NCBI RefSeq assembly: GCF_026072915.1
Contig: NZ_AP025943.1
Span: 1,860,001 to 1,924,000 of the forward strand
Source: Akkermansia biwaensis
GTDB taxonomy: Bacteria; Verrucomicrobiota; Verrucomicrobiia; Verrucomicrobiales; Akkermansiaceae
DNA: 64,000 bases
Direction: 5' to 3'
A model generated the notes under the pieces. It had not been told where the DNA came from. It did not search any database and saw only the letters and a list, made by a program, of their open reading frames with translations. Positions 35,105-43,751 of this stretch are shown here, one piece after another. Both the position numbers and the translations under genes were made by a program. How positions within the stretch are numbered: the stretch's first letter is position 1; every line of letters begins with the position of its first letter.

Positions 35105-37489
35105 ATGAACACACTCGATATAACACCGACTCCGAGAATCTTGCGGACATTGGGTGAAATACCGTTTCAGACGTGGCAATGTGTCGCTGAACTGATTGAC
35201 AACTCTATCGATGCGTTCCTTTCTGATAAAACCGCAATACCGGAAGAAGACGAGCGGAAGATTGTCGTGACGTGGGCTTCCGACTCAGTCGCTACGGATG
35301 ACCGCGCTATCGAGGTCACAGACAACGCTTGCGGTATGTCGATAGAACAGCTACAAAATGCTGTTCGCGCGGGATATTCAAGCAACGATCCCGTTGGTAA
35401 TTTGGGGCTTTTCGGTATGGGATTCAACATCTCGACCGCGCGCTTGGGTGAAGTCACAACCATTATGACTACAAGGAGAGGGGACTCCGATTGGGTCGGT
35501 ATCAAGATTGACTTCCAAAAGTTAATCGATACCAGGCGTTTTGATGCTCCTATCATCCACATGGCGAAAAGTAACCCCGCTGAACATGGTACAAAGATAA
35601 CCATCTCGCGACTTCGTCATGGCATACTTACTGAGTTGCCGAATAAAGAGAATGAAATTCGACAACGACTAGAGGCGATTTATGCATCACTTCTAAATAA
35701 TCAGGAAATCGCTATATACGTCAAAGGCAGACAGTTGCGCCCGCGAAACCATTGCGTTTGGTCTGAGTCTCGCTATGTGCGCTACAGCGACCAGAATGTA
35801 TCAGCCCGCATGATGATAGATCGAAATCTTGGCGACGCTCTCTTCGACTTGAGCCGGAACTGCTATTTGACTGCCGATGAAGCGGAACAATACTATGTTG
35901 ACCAGCAAGAGGGACGTGACTTACCGGCCCATATCATAGAGCGAGGTAAGAGGTTAACTGGCTGGCTTGGAATTCAACGGTACGCCGACCCAAACGATTT
36001 CGGCATCGATTTCATACGGAATGGGCGAAAAATTCTCATATCCGATAAGTCACTGTTCCAATACGAAAACCCCATCACCGGTCAAAAAGAACTTCAGTAT
36101 CCCTTGGAATTGGGTACTTCGGTAGGTGGTCGTATTGTTGGCGAGTTGCACGTTGACTACCTGTTGCCGACATACCAAAAAAACGACTTTGACCGTTCTG
36201 ATAACTCTTGGGCTCAGACAGTAGAGGCGATTTGTGGTGTGGGTCCTTTCTTACCTAAATCAAGAAAGGCTTTGGGATTTTCCGAACAGAATCCCTCTCC
36301 TCTCTGTGTTTTAGTCAACGCCTTCCGTAGGGTTGACAAAGGCACAAAGTGTCTCTTTGCTCCTAACGATGTGGCGAAAAGATATGCCGCCGAGTTTAGA
36401 AAAGGGATACGCGACTACCTAGACGACATTTTGTGGTGGAAAGCCGCTCAAGAGGAAGACCAAAAGCAGAGCACCGGGGGTGCGAGGGCGACTACCTCAG
36501 TCAATACGGGAGAAACTCCGTCTGACGATATTAGCGCATACATTAGTGGGACGGTAATATCGCCGCCACAGGTAATCGTTCGTGGTAACCCAACAGACGA
36601 CTCGCAACCGAGCTCGCTGCCGGTGACTACTCCCCAACCCGTTCCCTCGCCGGAAACGTCTAAGTTGGATGAGTTAATTCAAAGGGCTATTTCCGTAAGC
36701 CAGTTGAGTGGGCGTAACTATAAGTTTGGTAACACCGGCTCGTTAAATGTGAGGGTGTATGAGTTAAGCCGTGGCTCAATATTTTATCGCGGTGAGAAAA
36801 AGCCATGCTTCTTTCAGTCTGACGGCATAGACTGTGACTTTGTCTATGACCCGTCGCATCCGTTGCTCGCTCAGTACCCAATAACCGCGAAGATGCTCCT
36901 ATTGCAATATCTGTCGGAGAAACTGAAAGCTCGTGATAGTCTGCCTGATTTGGTATCGGTATACGCCGAACTAGTGGAAACGACGATGCAAGAAGCCAAA
37001 ATAGATCGTCAATCGCTTCAAGATAGAGCAAGTAGCGCGTTTGACCTTCTGAGAGAAAAGCTAGCGGTTGCTCTCAGAGACCGCGCTGCTGACGTGGTTA
37101 ATTGTGTCCATGAATCGGCGGGAGAGGTCGAGGAAACTGTTACGAACCTAATTCAGTCAAACACTGCCTTGCTCACAGCTTTCCAGTCTGGAATAGAAGA
37201 AGGATATGATGCTATTGATTATGTACCGCCTAAGACGTTGTATAGACTGATTGAACGATTCCCAGAGGATGTGTTTGATGGAAAAGTGCTTCAAACTCCC
37301 TATATAACAATCAATTTGCAAGATGAAAAAGCGACCCTCCGTGCTCGAGATGAGTCCAAAGACCGTGCCCTATCATTTATCAAGGACGCTCTTAGGGTAA
37401 TTTCCGGCTATAGCCAGCGTGTTCAAAAGAACGAACTCGCACGCGCGTCGTTGAGCGTGGACTTCTTGCTTAAGGAGCTGAACGCATGA
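35105..37489 (+). CDS. MORC/MutL-like GHKL ATPase of a restriction-modification system
   Basis: A 794-residue protein. An N-terminal GHKL ATPase has all three motifs: ELIDNSIDAFL (N-box, about 29-39), DNACGM (about 73-78) and GLFGMGFNIS (about 101-110), so it should be active. An S5-like second lobe follows, a Pro/Ser-rich linker (about 455-520), then a helical C-terminal region (SSAFDLLREKLAVALRDRAA). Bacterial relatives of MutL/MORC of this kind are described as components of restriction-modification operons together with C5 methylase, SF2 helicase-nuclease and Vsr, the arrangement seen here. Probably an ATP-driven DNA clamp that licenses the nuclease. Overlaps the next gene by 4 bases. Confidence 0.9.
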   Translation: MNTLDITPTPRILRTLGEIPFQTWQCVAELIDNSIDAFLSDKTAIPEEDERKIVVTWASDSVATDDRAIEVTDNACGMSIEQLQNAVRAGYSSNDPVGNLGLFGMGFNISTARLGEVTTIMTTRRGDSDWVGIKIDFQKLIDTRRFDAPIIHMAKSNPAEHGTKITISRLRHGILTELPNKENEIRQRLEAIYASLLNNQEIAIYVKGRQLRPRNHCVWSESRYVRYSDQNVSARMMIDRNLGDALFDLSRNCYLTADEAEQYYVDQQEGRDLPAHIIERGKRLTGWLGIQRYADPNDFGIDFIRNGRKILISDKSLFQYENPITGQKELQYPLELGTSVGGRIVGELHVDYLLPTYQKNDFDRSDNSWAQTVEAICGVGPFLPKSRKALGFSEQNPSPLCVLVNAFRRVDKGTKCLFAPNDVAKRYAAEFRKGIRDYLDDILWWKAAQEEDQKQSTGGARATTSVNTGETPSDDISAYISGTVISPPQVIVRGNPTDDSQPSSLPVTTPQPVPSPETSKLDELIQRAISVSQLSGRNYKFGNTGSLNVRVYELSRGSIFYRGEKKPCFFQSDGIDCDFVYDPSHPLLAQYPITAKMLLLQYLSEKLKARDSLPDLVSVYAELVETTMQEAKIDRQSLQDRASSAFDLLREKLAVALRDRAADVVNCVHESAGEVEETVTNLIQSNTALLTAFQSGIEEGYDAIDYVPPKTLYRLIERFPEDVFDGKVLQTPYITINLQDEKATLRARDESKDRALSFIKDALRVISGYSQRVQKNELARASLSVDFLLKELNA

Positions 37490-39144
37490 ATTTTTACACG
37501 GATGACATATCTAACGGGTATAACTGGAAAGGCCTTGAACGGGTAATTGCCCGATTAATGGAACATTTGGGTTGGAATGACACCACTGTTATCGGTGGAG
37601 CAGGCGACAAAGGGTGTGACATCCTCGCCACACGACCAGAAGGTCACCAGATTAGGTCTTGGGTTGTTCAGGCTAAGGCTGTTTCTGGCGACCGCTATAT
37701 AGGACCTCAAGCTTTGAAAGAGGCTATTGACGCTTTGTCATTCTATGACGCTAACATTGCCGCTGTTGCCACTAACGGGGAGTTTACCAAAACCGCTCGT
37801 CAACGTCAGAAGCAGCTTGAGAAGAACGGATACACCCTAAAACTTTGGAATGGCGCGTTTATCCAAGCCCTTATAAACCAGATGCCCGTCGACCATGCTA
37901 GTCGGCGAGGATTGAGGCGGTACCAAGACAAGATTGTCCAAAAGGTACTTGCGGCATTTGAAAGAGGAGACAAGCGAGCGTTTTACATTGTCGCCACGGG
38001 ACTTGGCAAAACGGTTATCGCCGCGACTATTGCCCGTGAACTTTGGGAAAAGGGATGTCGGCGCATTCTCGTACTGTGCCATGCCACTGACTTGGCTCTT
38101 CAGTTGGAACAGGGCTTTTGGTCACAAATAAAAAAGGAGGTGCCAACTTCGGTATTCTTCGATGGTTTGCCGCCACGCGACACGGAAGGTATCTCCTTTG
38201 GGCTTTATCAAAGCCTGTATGGTTATCTTCCGGGAATTGAGCCAGACCAGTTTGATGTCGTGATAGTTGACGAAGCGCATCACGCACTCGCGCACGGTTT
38301 CAGAACTTGCCTGGAACATCTAAAACCAAAGTTCTTGATCGGCATGACAGCTACTCCTTGGCGCGGTGACGGGCAAAGCCTTACAACTGTTTTCGGAGAG
38401 GCTTTGGAAAAGGTATCGCTTGTTGATGGTATGGCGATGGGTTATCTCTCCAAAGTGGATTACCGAATTTTGTGCGACAACGTAGACTGGGATAATATGG
38501 AGCGGATAAGTAAACAGAATCTCTCAATCCGCGATCTGAATAAACGTCTATTTCTGCCTCAACGTGACGAGGCCGTCATTTCGGAGATTAGGAAAGTTGT
38601 CAAGGATATTCCTAATCCAAAGATAGCTATATTCTCGCCTTCCATTGAACATAGTAATCGTTTCGCTGATATGCTTTCAGCGGCGGGAATTCCCTGTGCC
38701 GCTCTGTCGAGGATTGATAAAGCGGAACGGAGGCGGAGGCTTTTGGCGTTCGCAGCGGGAACTTATCAAGCGGTTAGCGCGGTAGATGTCATGAACGAGG
38801 GGATCGACATACCCGACGTCAATATCCTCTTATTCTTGCGGGCTACGCACTCACGTCGGATATTCGTTCAGCAGCTTGGGCGAGGGTTACGCTTGTCGGA
38901 CGGCAAAGAGAAAGTCATCGTATTGGACTTTGTATCGGATATTCGTCGTATGGCCGATATCATTGAAATGAACAGAGAGGGAAAAGTCAAAGGAGCCGAA
39001 AATGAGGTCATTTACCTTCAGGAAGGATTTGTATCTTTCTCTGACGCGAGAATGGAGAGTTTCGTAAACATGTGGCTTGAAGATATAGCGGATTTGGGTG
39101 GCTCTGACGACGAGACTAATCTGAAATTTCCAGAGGGATTTTGA
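37486..39144 (+). CDS. Mrr-type nuclease fused to SF2 helicase, restriction subunit
   Basis: A 552-residue protein. Residues 1-130 are a restriction-endonuclease (Mrr/PD-D/ExK) domain: GAGDKGCDILATRP supplies the Asp and VVQAKAV the QxK catalytic pair. Residues about 145-510 form a superfamily 2 helicase: ATGLGKTVIAA (Walker A), VDEAHHAL (DEAH-type), TATPWR (motif III), VMNEGIDIPDVN (motif V) and QQLGRGLR (motif VI). It is the likely ATP-dependent translocating cleavage subunit. It starts in the ATGA overlap of the ATPase gene, so the two are coupled. Confidence 0.93.
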   Translation: MNFYTDDISNGYNWKGLERVIARLMEHLGWNDTTVIGGAGDKGCDILATRPEGHQIRSWVVQAKAVSGDRYIGPQALKEAIDALSFYDANIAAVATNGEFTKTARQRQKQLEKNGYTLKLWNGAFIQALINQMPVDHASRRGLRRYQDKIVQKVLAAFERGDKRAFYIVATGLGKTVIAATIARELWEKGCRRILVLCHATDLALQLEQGFWSQIKKEVPTSVFFDGLPPRDTEGISFGLYQSLYGYLPGIEPDQFDVVIVDEAHHALAHGFRTCLEHLKPKFLIGMTATPWRGDGQSLTTVFGEALEKVSLVDGMAMGYLSKVDYRILCDNVDWDNMERISKQNLSIRDLNKRLFLPQRDEAVISEIRKVVKDIPNPKIAIFSPSIEHSNRFADMLSAAGIPCAALSRIDKAERRRRLLAFAAGTYQAVSAVDVMNEGIDIPDVNILLFLRATHSRRIFVQQLGRGLRLSDGKEKVIVLDFVSDIRRMADIIEMNREGKVKGAENEVIYLQEGFVSFSDARMESFVNMWLEDIADLGGSDDETNLKFPEGF

Positions 39145-39145
39145 T

Positions 39146-39727
39146 ATGACACAAAAACTGCCAAACAAGAAGAGAAACCAAATCGAGACACTCATATACG
39201 CTAGAGCAGATGAGATGAACTACAGGACTTTAAGCCGTCCTGAGAGTTCTCTATTTTTGGACTCTCTTGTTGAGGATTCCGCTGTTGGTGGCGTGTTGCG
39301 GGAATACTACCCAAAGGAAAAAGTTCGCACATACATCAAAGATGGAATTCTCAATGCCTACATGAAACGGTTTACGAAATGCGCTCTCAATGGGGTGTCT
39401 CCGACTGACACCATTCAGCGAATATACGGAGTACCATCGTTTGTTATTCAACAATGCACAGGAAAAGACTCACGGGTATCGGTTTCTCGCTCTGATGACG
39501 GTCGTATTTTTGTCATCAGTGGTGGAACCGTTCTAAAATGGGAAACTGCGCTGAGGAAAGCTCTAGAACTAATAGCGAGAGAAGCAGGACTATCAGTAGA
39601 TGGGAAAACGCCTGAAATATGCCTTCATCTTGTTGCCACGAATAACAGTCTCACTGTGGCAGATAAGAAACATATTAAAACCGCGCTCGGAGCCGTTGGA
39701 GTAGCGGCGGTATTCTGTAACGATTGA
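39146..39727 (+). CDS. Unknown protein of the restriction-modification operon
   Basis: A 193-residue soluble protein, one base after the helicase stop. Mostly helical N-terminus (KKRNQIETLIYARADEMNYR, SLVEDSAVGGVLREYYPKEK), then VRTYIKDGILNAYMKRF and a C-terminal alpha/beta part (GRIFVISGGTVLKWETALRK). No catalytic motif recognised. Tight linkage suggests a specificity, assembly or inhibitor role. This is the least understood member of the operon. Confidence 0.7.
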   Translation: MTQKLPNKKRNQIETLIYARADEMNYRTLSRPESSLFLDSLVEDSAVGGVLREYYPKEKVRTYIKDGILNAYMKRFTKCALNGVSPTDTIQRIYGVPSFVIQQCTGKDSRVSVSRSDDGRIFVISGGTVLKWETALRKALELIAREAGLSVDGKTPEICLHLVATNNSLTVADKKHIKTALGAVGVAAVFCND

Positions 39728-39749
39728 CTTTGTGGCTTAGGAGATGCAT

Positions 39750-40184
39750 ATGTCTAGGACTTTAGAAATGACCCATAAGATTATGTCTGCGGTGAAGTCC
39801 AAAAATACGAGACCAGAACTCGCGCTTCGCCACGCTCTTTGGGCACGCGGTTTGCGTTATCGAGTAAACGTAAAATCTCTCAAAGGCAAACCGGATGTGG
39901 TTTTTACGAGGGCGAAAATTGTGGTTTTTTGTGACGGTGACTTCTGGCACGGACATAACTGGGCAATCCGAGGCTTATCGTCGTTAGAGGAAGAACTGGA
40001 TAAATATACGCAGTTTTGGCGGGATAAAATTCTCGGTAATATCCAACGAGATAAGGAGCAGACCGTTCATTTGGAAAATGAGGGGTGGAACGTGATAAGA
40101 ATTTGGGAGAGCGATATAAAAAAAGACGTCGCAAAGTGTGCGGATATTATTGAAGAGGCGTATCAAAAGGCCATATCAAAGTAA
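39750..40184 (+). CDS. vsr: Very short patch repair endonuclease
   Basis: A 144-residue Vsr homologue that nicks 5' of T in T:G mismatches left when 5-methylcytosine deaminates. It has the family start MSAVKSKNTRPELALRHALW, RGLRYRVNVKSLKGKPDVVF (catalytic Asp), VFCDGDFWHG and the C-terminal GWNVIRIWESDI. The ATG at 39750 lies 6 bases after AGGAG; the ATG at 39744 touches it, so I prefer the later one. It is the last gene of the operon, pairing functionally with the C5 methyltransferase. Confidence 0.94.
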   Translation: MSRTLEMTHKIMSAVKSKNTRPELALRHALWARGLRYRVNVKSLKGKPDVVFTRAKIVVFCDGDFWHGHNWAIRGLSSLEEELDKYTQFWRDKILGNIQRDKEQTVHLENEGWNVIRIWESDIKKDVAKCADIIEEAYQKAISK

Positions 40185-40241
40185 GAAATTCTCAATGAGA
40201 AAGAAACTGTTCCCAAGTACTGCCTCCATTCGAGAAGGCTA

Positions 40242-40271
40242 AAAAGAAGCCTACCGTATGGTTGGCTTCTG
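40242..40271 (-). terminator. Terminator of the PD-(D/E)XK nuclease operon
   Basis: GAAGCC(T)ACC/GGT(T)GGCTTC hairpin (40247-40255, 40260-40270, one T-T mismatch). On the minus strand it is followed by TTTTTA. It lies between the convergent vsr and nuclease genes. Confidence 0.75.
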
Positions 40272-40287
40272 AATGGATCTCATTCCT

Positions 40288-41157
40288 TTACTGCCTGTAC
40301 CATCCGGAGCATTCCTTCATGTACTGACACCACGAGCATTGCATCCCGGGCTGTGGATGGAAACGTTCGGTAGTGATGCCTTCGTAGGCAATCCTGTACA
40401 GGTCGGTGATGCGCTGCTTGCGCTGTTCGTTGGCTGGTGGGGTCTTGACGCGGATCACCTGGGGAGTCTTTGTCTTGACCAGGTAGATCAGATCCAGTGA
40501 CGGAGGCGTGTCTCCCGTGGCTTCTTCGATCATCATCTGGTAGGTGACCAGCTGAAGTTCGTGATCGAAGGCGGCATGCCCGGCGTCCGGTTTGGCGGCA
40601 GCGGATTTGTAATCTACTGCCGTCAGGTCGTGCTGGACGAGGTCGATGACGCCTCGCACGGGAACCGGCAGGCCGGGGATGATAGCCGACAGTCCTACTT
40701 CCACTCCCAGGGGCATCTGTGAAACAACCTCGTTGGAGGCCATGTAGGCCTTGACCGTGTTCCAAGCGCAGGAACGGACTTTTTGTCTCGTTTCTTCGTC
40801 GGCGTAGTCCACAGGGCCTTCCGCCTTCTCCAGCTCCAGAAAGTGGGCGGAGAAGGCTTCTTCCATGGCCGTCTCACTGCTGTCCTCTCCCCGCCACCGG
40901 GCGATGTTGAAGGACTGGAGTGTGGCGTGGATGGCCTTGCCGACATGTAGAGCGACCGTCGTCGGCTTCCGTATTTGTGCCACTTTCTCGAAGAAGAAAC
41001 GAAGGGAACACGACAGGTACGATTTGGCCGAGGAGGGAGACAGGTAGTCCGGGCGTATGGCAGAAGTAGGAGAAGCTTCCGAAGGAAACTTCTTCACCAA
41101 TGCGATAGCTGGGGGCAGGGAGGATGAACGTATGGGACAGGTTACGGGAGCGATCAT
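40288..41157 (-). CDS. PD-(D/E)XK nuclease with Fe-S-type cysteines (RecB/Cas4-like)
   Basis: A 289-residue RecB-family nuclease. The N-terminal LSPSSAKSYLSCSLRFFFEK carries the first Cys. HVGKAIHATLQ is the conserved His motif. VRGVIDLVQHDLTAVDYKSA supplies the catalytic D...DxK, and HELQLVTYQMMI the QxxxY motif. A C-terminal cysteine trio CSWCQYMKEC completes a probable four-Cys iron-sulphur site, as in AddB and Cas4. No cas gene or repeat array is present, so CRISPR adaptation is not suggested. It starts 2 bases after the upstream gene's stop (coupling). Confidence 0.88.
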   Translation of the reverse strand: MIAPVTCPIRSSSLPPAIALVKKFPSEASPTSAIRPDYLSPSSAKSYLSCSLRFFFEKVAQIRKPTTVALHVGKAIHATLQSFNIARWRGEDSSETAMEEAFSAHFLELEKAEGPVDYADEETRQKVRSCAWNTVKAYMASNEVVSQMPLGVEVGLSAIIPGLPVPVRGVIDLVQHDLTAVDYKSAAAKPDAGHAAFDHELQLVTYQMMIEEATGDTPPSLDLIYLVKTKTPQVIRVKTPPANEQRKQRITDLYRIAYEGITTERFHPQPGMQCSWCQYMKECSGWYRQ

Positions 41158-41159
41158 GG

Positions 41160-41741
41160 TCAGTACGGGTTGGAGTTGCCGGCATAGGTCGTAGCGGGAC
41201 GGCGGGTGTAGTTGTTCCTGCCTGATGCCGAGCGTTTGGATGTCGCACCGGAGCGGTTCATCAGCTCGTCGATCAGCCCGGAAGCTTCCATGCGGTTGAG
41301 CATGGCAACGACCTTGTTGAATCTACGGGTAGCCAGTTCGTTCAGGGCAGTGCCATCCAGCCCGACTTTCCCGGCCAGTTCCAGGATGAGCGACTGTTGC
41401 TTTTCCGAGCACTTCCATGCGGGAACGGTTGCAACAGAGGTCTCGGGAGCTCCTGCAGGTGGCGTTTGTCTCACAGATGATGCAGGTGTCGTCTGCGAGC
41501 AGGAAGCCCCGGGAACTGGCCTTTGTGTAGCCTGTGTGCCGTAATGTTCGTCTGGGACGAATCCGACTTGCTGGATTTGAGCATCGACGGCAGCCTGAAG
41601 GGAGCCGTAGAGGCGTTCGGTTTCTGAAGCCAGTTCGGATGTGTGGGGGATTTCGGTTTCGATGGAGACTTCGAACTGGTGGGAAGAATACCCTGGCAGT
41701 CCGAGGCGTTTGCTGTAGTTGGCGATGAGCTTGATAGCCAT
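41160..41741 (-). CDS. Hypothetical protein paired with the RecB-like nuclease
   Basis: A 193-residue protein. The N-terminal 70 residues (KLIANYSKRLGLPGYSSHQF, EVSIETEIPHTSELASETER) form a beta-rich module often met in proteins beside phage/plasmid RecB-like nucleases, as far as I recall. A Pro/Thr/Ser-rich linker follows, then a helical segment (CSEKQQSLILELAGKVGLDG) and a basic tail (SKRSASGRNNYTRRP) suited to DNA binding. Start chosen at ATG 41741; the longer frame lacks similarity. A hairpin lies in its leader. Co-transcribed with the nuclease. Confidence 0.65.
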   Translation of the reverse strand: MAIKLIANYSKRLGLPGYSSHQFEVSIETEIPHTSELASETERLYGSLQAAVDAQIQQVGFVPDEHYGTQATQRPVPGASCSQTTPASSVRQTPPAGAPETSVATVPAWKCSEKQQSLILELAGKVGLDGTALNELATRRFNKVVAMLNRMEASGLIDELMNRSGATSKRSASGRNNYTRRPATTYAGNSNPY

Positions 41742-41778
41742 GATGGTTGTTCTTTCGTTGTTGATGGGTGGATACGGT

Positions 41779-41815
41779 AAAGCCGCCATGCCCGGTATGG
41801 GAACATGGCGGCTTT
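41779..41815. promoter_or_regulatory. Perfect 12-bp leader hairpin
   Basis: AAAGCCGCCATG (41779-41790) and CATGGCGGCTTT (41804-41815), 38 bases upstream of the 41741 start. On the plus strand it is followed by TTGTG. It is placed like the hairpin upstream of the DUF932 gene and may attenuate or insulate the minus-strand operon. Confidence 0.55.
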
Positions 41816-42036
41816 TGTGAATAATGACAGGCAGGTAAGTTCCTGTGTCTGGTATATATGACGGTGAGGGAGGTGTTATTTCAGAAAAGAAGAATCTTCA
41901 CATCCCGTTGCCCCGGGAAAGTGGACATGAACTTGTCGTACCCGGCTCCATAAATCGTGGAGGCGCTTTTTTCCCTCTGTGCTGATAGCTGTAAACGTTC
42001 GTAATACATTGATACGCACATTATCGTGTCTGACAG
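41816..42036. other. Intergenic stretch without supported gene
   Basis: About 220 bases between the leader hairpin and the terminator of the next gene. Frames are short and unconvincing. It presumably holds the promoter of the 41741-40288 operon, but no clear -35/-10 pair was seen. Confidence 0.4.
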
Positions 42037-42088
42037 CTAAAAAAGCAATACCTTGCCGTTCCGTGCCAGGAACGGCAAGGTATTGCTT
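42037..42088 (-). terminator. Strong Rho-independent terminator
   Basis: A 20-bp perfect stem (42043-42062 with 42069-42088, arm begins AAGCAATACCTTGCC) and a six-base loop. On the minus strand it is followed by TTTTAGC. It lies five bases past the stop of the 42093-42461 gene. Confidence 0.92.
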
Positions 42089-42092
42089 TAGG

Positions 42093-42461
42093 TTATTCGG
42101 ATAGAAGAGGGAAGCAAAACTTAAATGCTTTCCTCTCACTCTCCCATTGGGCTGCAGTGAATACATCCGGGCTTATTTCCAGGAACTCGAACGGTATGTC
42201 CAGTTTCTCTCCATTAGCCCCTAGCATATAACCTTCCTTTCTGTTGATACCAAGCTTCACGTCATTTTCTGCATCAAACTTGGAATAATCCTCTATTACT
42301 TTATAACCTGATAGTTCTCGCTCAAGGTTGCAGAGATAGTCATAAGCTACTATTCGGAATGACATATGCCATACGAAGGAAAGTGCAAGCACTACTCCCA
42401 ATACCCACACAGTGATTTTCGCACTCCGGGGCCAAGGTTGTTTGGTTGATTTGTCTTTCAT
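42093..42461 (-). CDS. Membrane-anchored small protein, MKDKS family copy A
   Basis: A 122-residue protein. The N-terminus MKDKSTKQPWPRSAKITVWV leads into one TM helix (about residues 15-38), then a soluble domain with LERELSGYKVIEDYSKFDAE and FEFLEISPDVFTAAQWESER. The first 22 residues are almost identical to the next gene upstream (copy B), but the soluble parts differ completely. No family recognised; probably an envelope protein. Confidence 0.65.
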   Translation of the reverse strand: MKDKSTKQPWPRSAKITVWVLGVVLALSFVWHMSFRIVAYDYLCNLERELSGYKVIEDYSKFDAENDVKLGINRKEGYMLGANGEKLDIPFEFLEISPDVFTAAQWESERKAFKFCFPLLSE

Positions 42462-42564
42462 GATGTTTTCCTTTCGTTGAGTTGTTCAGAAAACACTCAA
42501 TTATTGTAGCCTACTATACAGCAGTGTGTTGTGTATCTATACCATGTGATCTTGATGCTTCCCA

Positions 42565-42861
42565 TCAAGAGATCTCAAACTCCTGATAAATAGGATCATT
42601 TTTTTCAATATCTTCAAGATCAGGCATAATGATAGGAACATCCTCCTCCGTTGGCACTAAGGCGGGAGTCTCCATGGGAATGTCTTCAATATCAGATGGG
42701 TCTTGCTCCTCTGTATGTATTACATCCGGGATATAGACAACAGGAGGATCAGGAATGAGGATATATGCAAGCGGCAACACAATAGCTAACAGTACCACCA
42801 GCACCCACACCGTCACCTTGGCGCTCCGAGGCCACGGTTGTTTAATTGATTTGTCTTTCAT
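42565..42861 (-). CDS. Membrane-anchored acidic Pro-rich protein, MKDKS family copy B
   Basis: A 98-residue protein with the same anchor (MKDKSIKQPWPRSAKVTVWV, TM about 15-36). Its tail is acidic and rich in Pro and Ile (IPDPPVVYIPDVIHTEEQDP, MPDLEDIEKNDPIYQEFEIS). The tail looks disordered and could be a ligand for the proline-binding GYF-type domains encoded just upstream; this is inference only. Confidence 0.65.
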   Translation of the reverse strand: MKDKSIKQPWPRSAKVTVWVLVVLLAIVLPLAYILIPDPPVVYIPDVIHTEEQDPSDIEDIPMETPALVPTEEDVPIIMPDLEDIEKNDPIYQEFEIS

Positions 42862-42883
42862 GATAAGAATCCCTTTCTTTTCA

Positions 42884-43621
42884 TTACCACTTCATCGGGG
42901 CTGGTATGGTTTCATTGTGCTTTCTATGATAAGCGACCGGGTTTGCCAGCCACCATATGCCTTGAATGAGAGCAAGGATGAATTCGGAAATCCATAAAAT
43001 CCCAAGCGCCGGATTAGGATTAATGAATGCAGCAACAATGATCACAATATATATGATCCCCCATCCCCAGCTTCCATTGTAGAATTTATGAGCTCCAACG
43101 GGCCACAGAAAAATAGCCAGCAAACCTGCAATGATACTGCTTTTATGTCGCCCATGAGCATGGACGGACCGAACGGGTGCAGCCTGTGTTTCTCCTCCTT
43201 TCGCTCTGGAATGCTTCCGGAACGATCCAAAGCCTTTGAATATAAGAATAGCACCTATTAATATCAGAAAGCGCCAGAATCTCACTTGAGGCCATAAATT
43301 GATGCAGATCACAAAAACCACAATTAAACCGGCTCCTATTGCCATATGTAACCATGCATCCTGAAGGAAGGGAGAGGTTTTCCTTTCCTGGCCATTGTTC
43401 AGTGCAACGGGCAATGGTGGTAGTGTTGCAGTTGTTGGTGGAGACGGTGGAGCTACATACCAGGAGAACGCATCTTCACAAGCTTTCCATGTTGCCCAAC
43501 TGGGAGTCCATACCAGGGAATTCGGCGGAAGCTTTCTATCCTGATATAGCTTCTTCAGTTCTTCTTCCGAGAACGGTCCTTCCTGAGTACCATTGGGGCG
43601 TGTTATATGATAATCGTTCAT
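42884..43621 (-). CDS. GYF_2 (DUF4339) plus TM2-domain membrane protein
   Basis: A 245-residue protein. Residues 1-55 are a GYF_2 domain: YHITRPNGTQEGPFSEEELK, then LPPNSLVWTPSWATWKACED. A Pro-rich linker follows. About 95-140 contain two TM helices. About 160-235 resemble a TM2 domain (GLLAIFLWPVGAHKFYNGSW, GWGIIYIVII, QGIWWLANPVAYHRKHNE). GYF_2 domains usually sit at the cytosolic face and are thought to bind peptides. First of three neighbouring GYF_2 genes; its N-terminus is nearly identical to that of the 44360 gene. Confidence 0.82.
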   Translation of the reverse strand: MNDYHITRPNGTQEGPFSEEELKKLYQDRKLPPNSLVWTPSWATWKACEDAFSWYVAPPSPPTTATLPPLPVALNNGQERKTSPFLQDAWLHMAIGAGLIVVFVICINLWPQVRFWRFLILIGAILIFKGFGSFRKHSRAKGGETQAAPVRSVHAHGRHKSSIIAGLLAIFLWPVGAHKFYNGSWGWGIIYIVIIVAAFINPNPALGILWISEFILALIQGIWWLANPVAYHRKHNETIPAPMKW

Positions 43622-43675
43622 GATTTTGTCAGAGTTTATCAGTCGCTTCCCTGATAAGAACCGTCATTGAAACAT
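43619..43675 (-). repeat. Near-identical repeat, copy 1: vestigial 3' end of a GYF_2 gene
   Basis: Matches 44358-44414 at nearly every base (both read CATGATTTTGTCAGAGTTTA). In copy 2 the segment encodes the last residues FNDGTYQGSGW of the 44375 gene plus the junction to the next start. Here the same codons (FNDGSYQGSD, stop) have no gene upstream. It marks a tandem duplication that carried the tail of one gene and the head of the next. Confidence 0.75.
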
Positions 43676-43751
43676 ACTGAATTTCAGATTGTATGCATAT
43701 ACTTATGCACTTTCGCATTATGAGAGAAGCATGCGATATTACTTTATCGTA

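Noticed and set aside
40288-41157. Cas4 assignment for the Fe-S PD-(D/E)XK nuclease
   Set aside because: No other cas gene and no repeat-spacer array anywhere in the window; general RecB-like call is safer.
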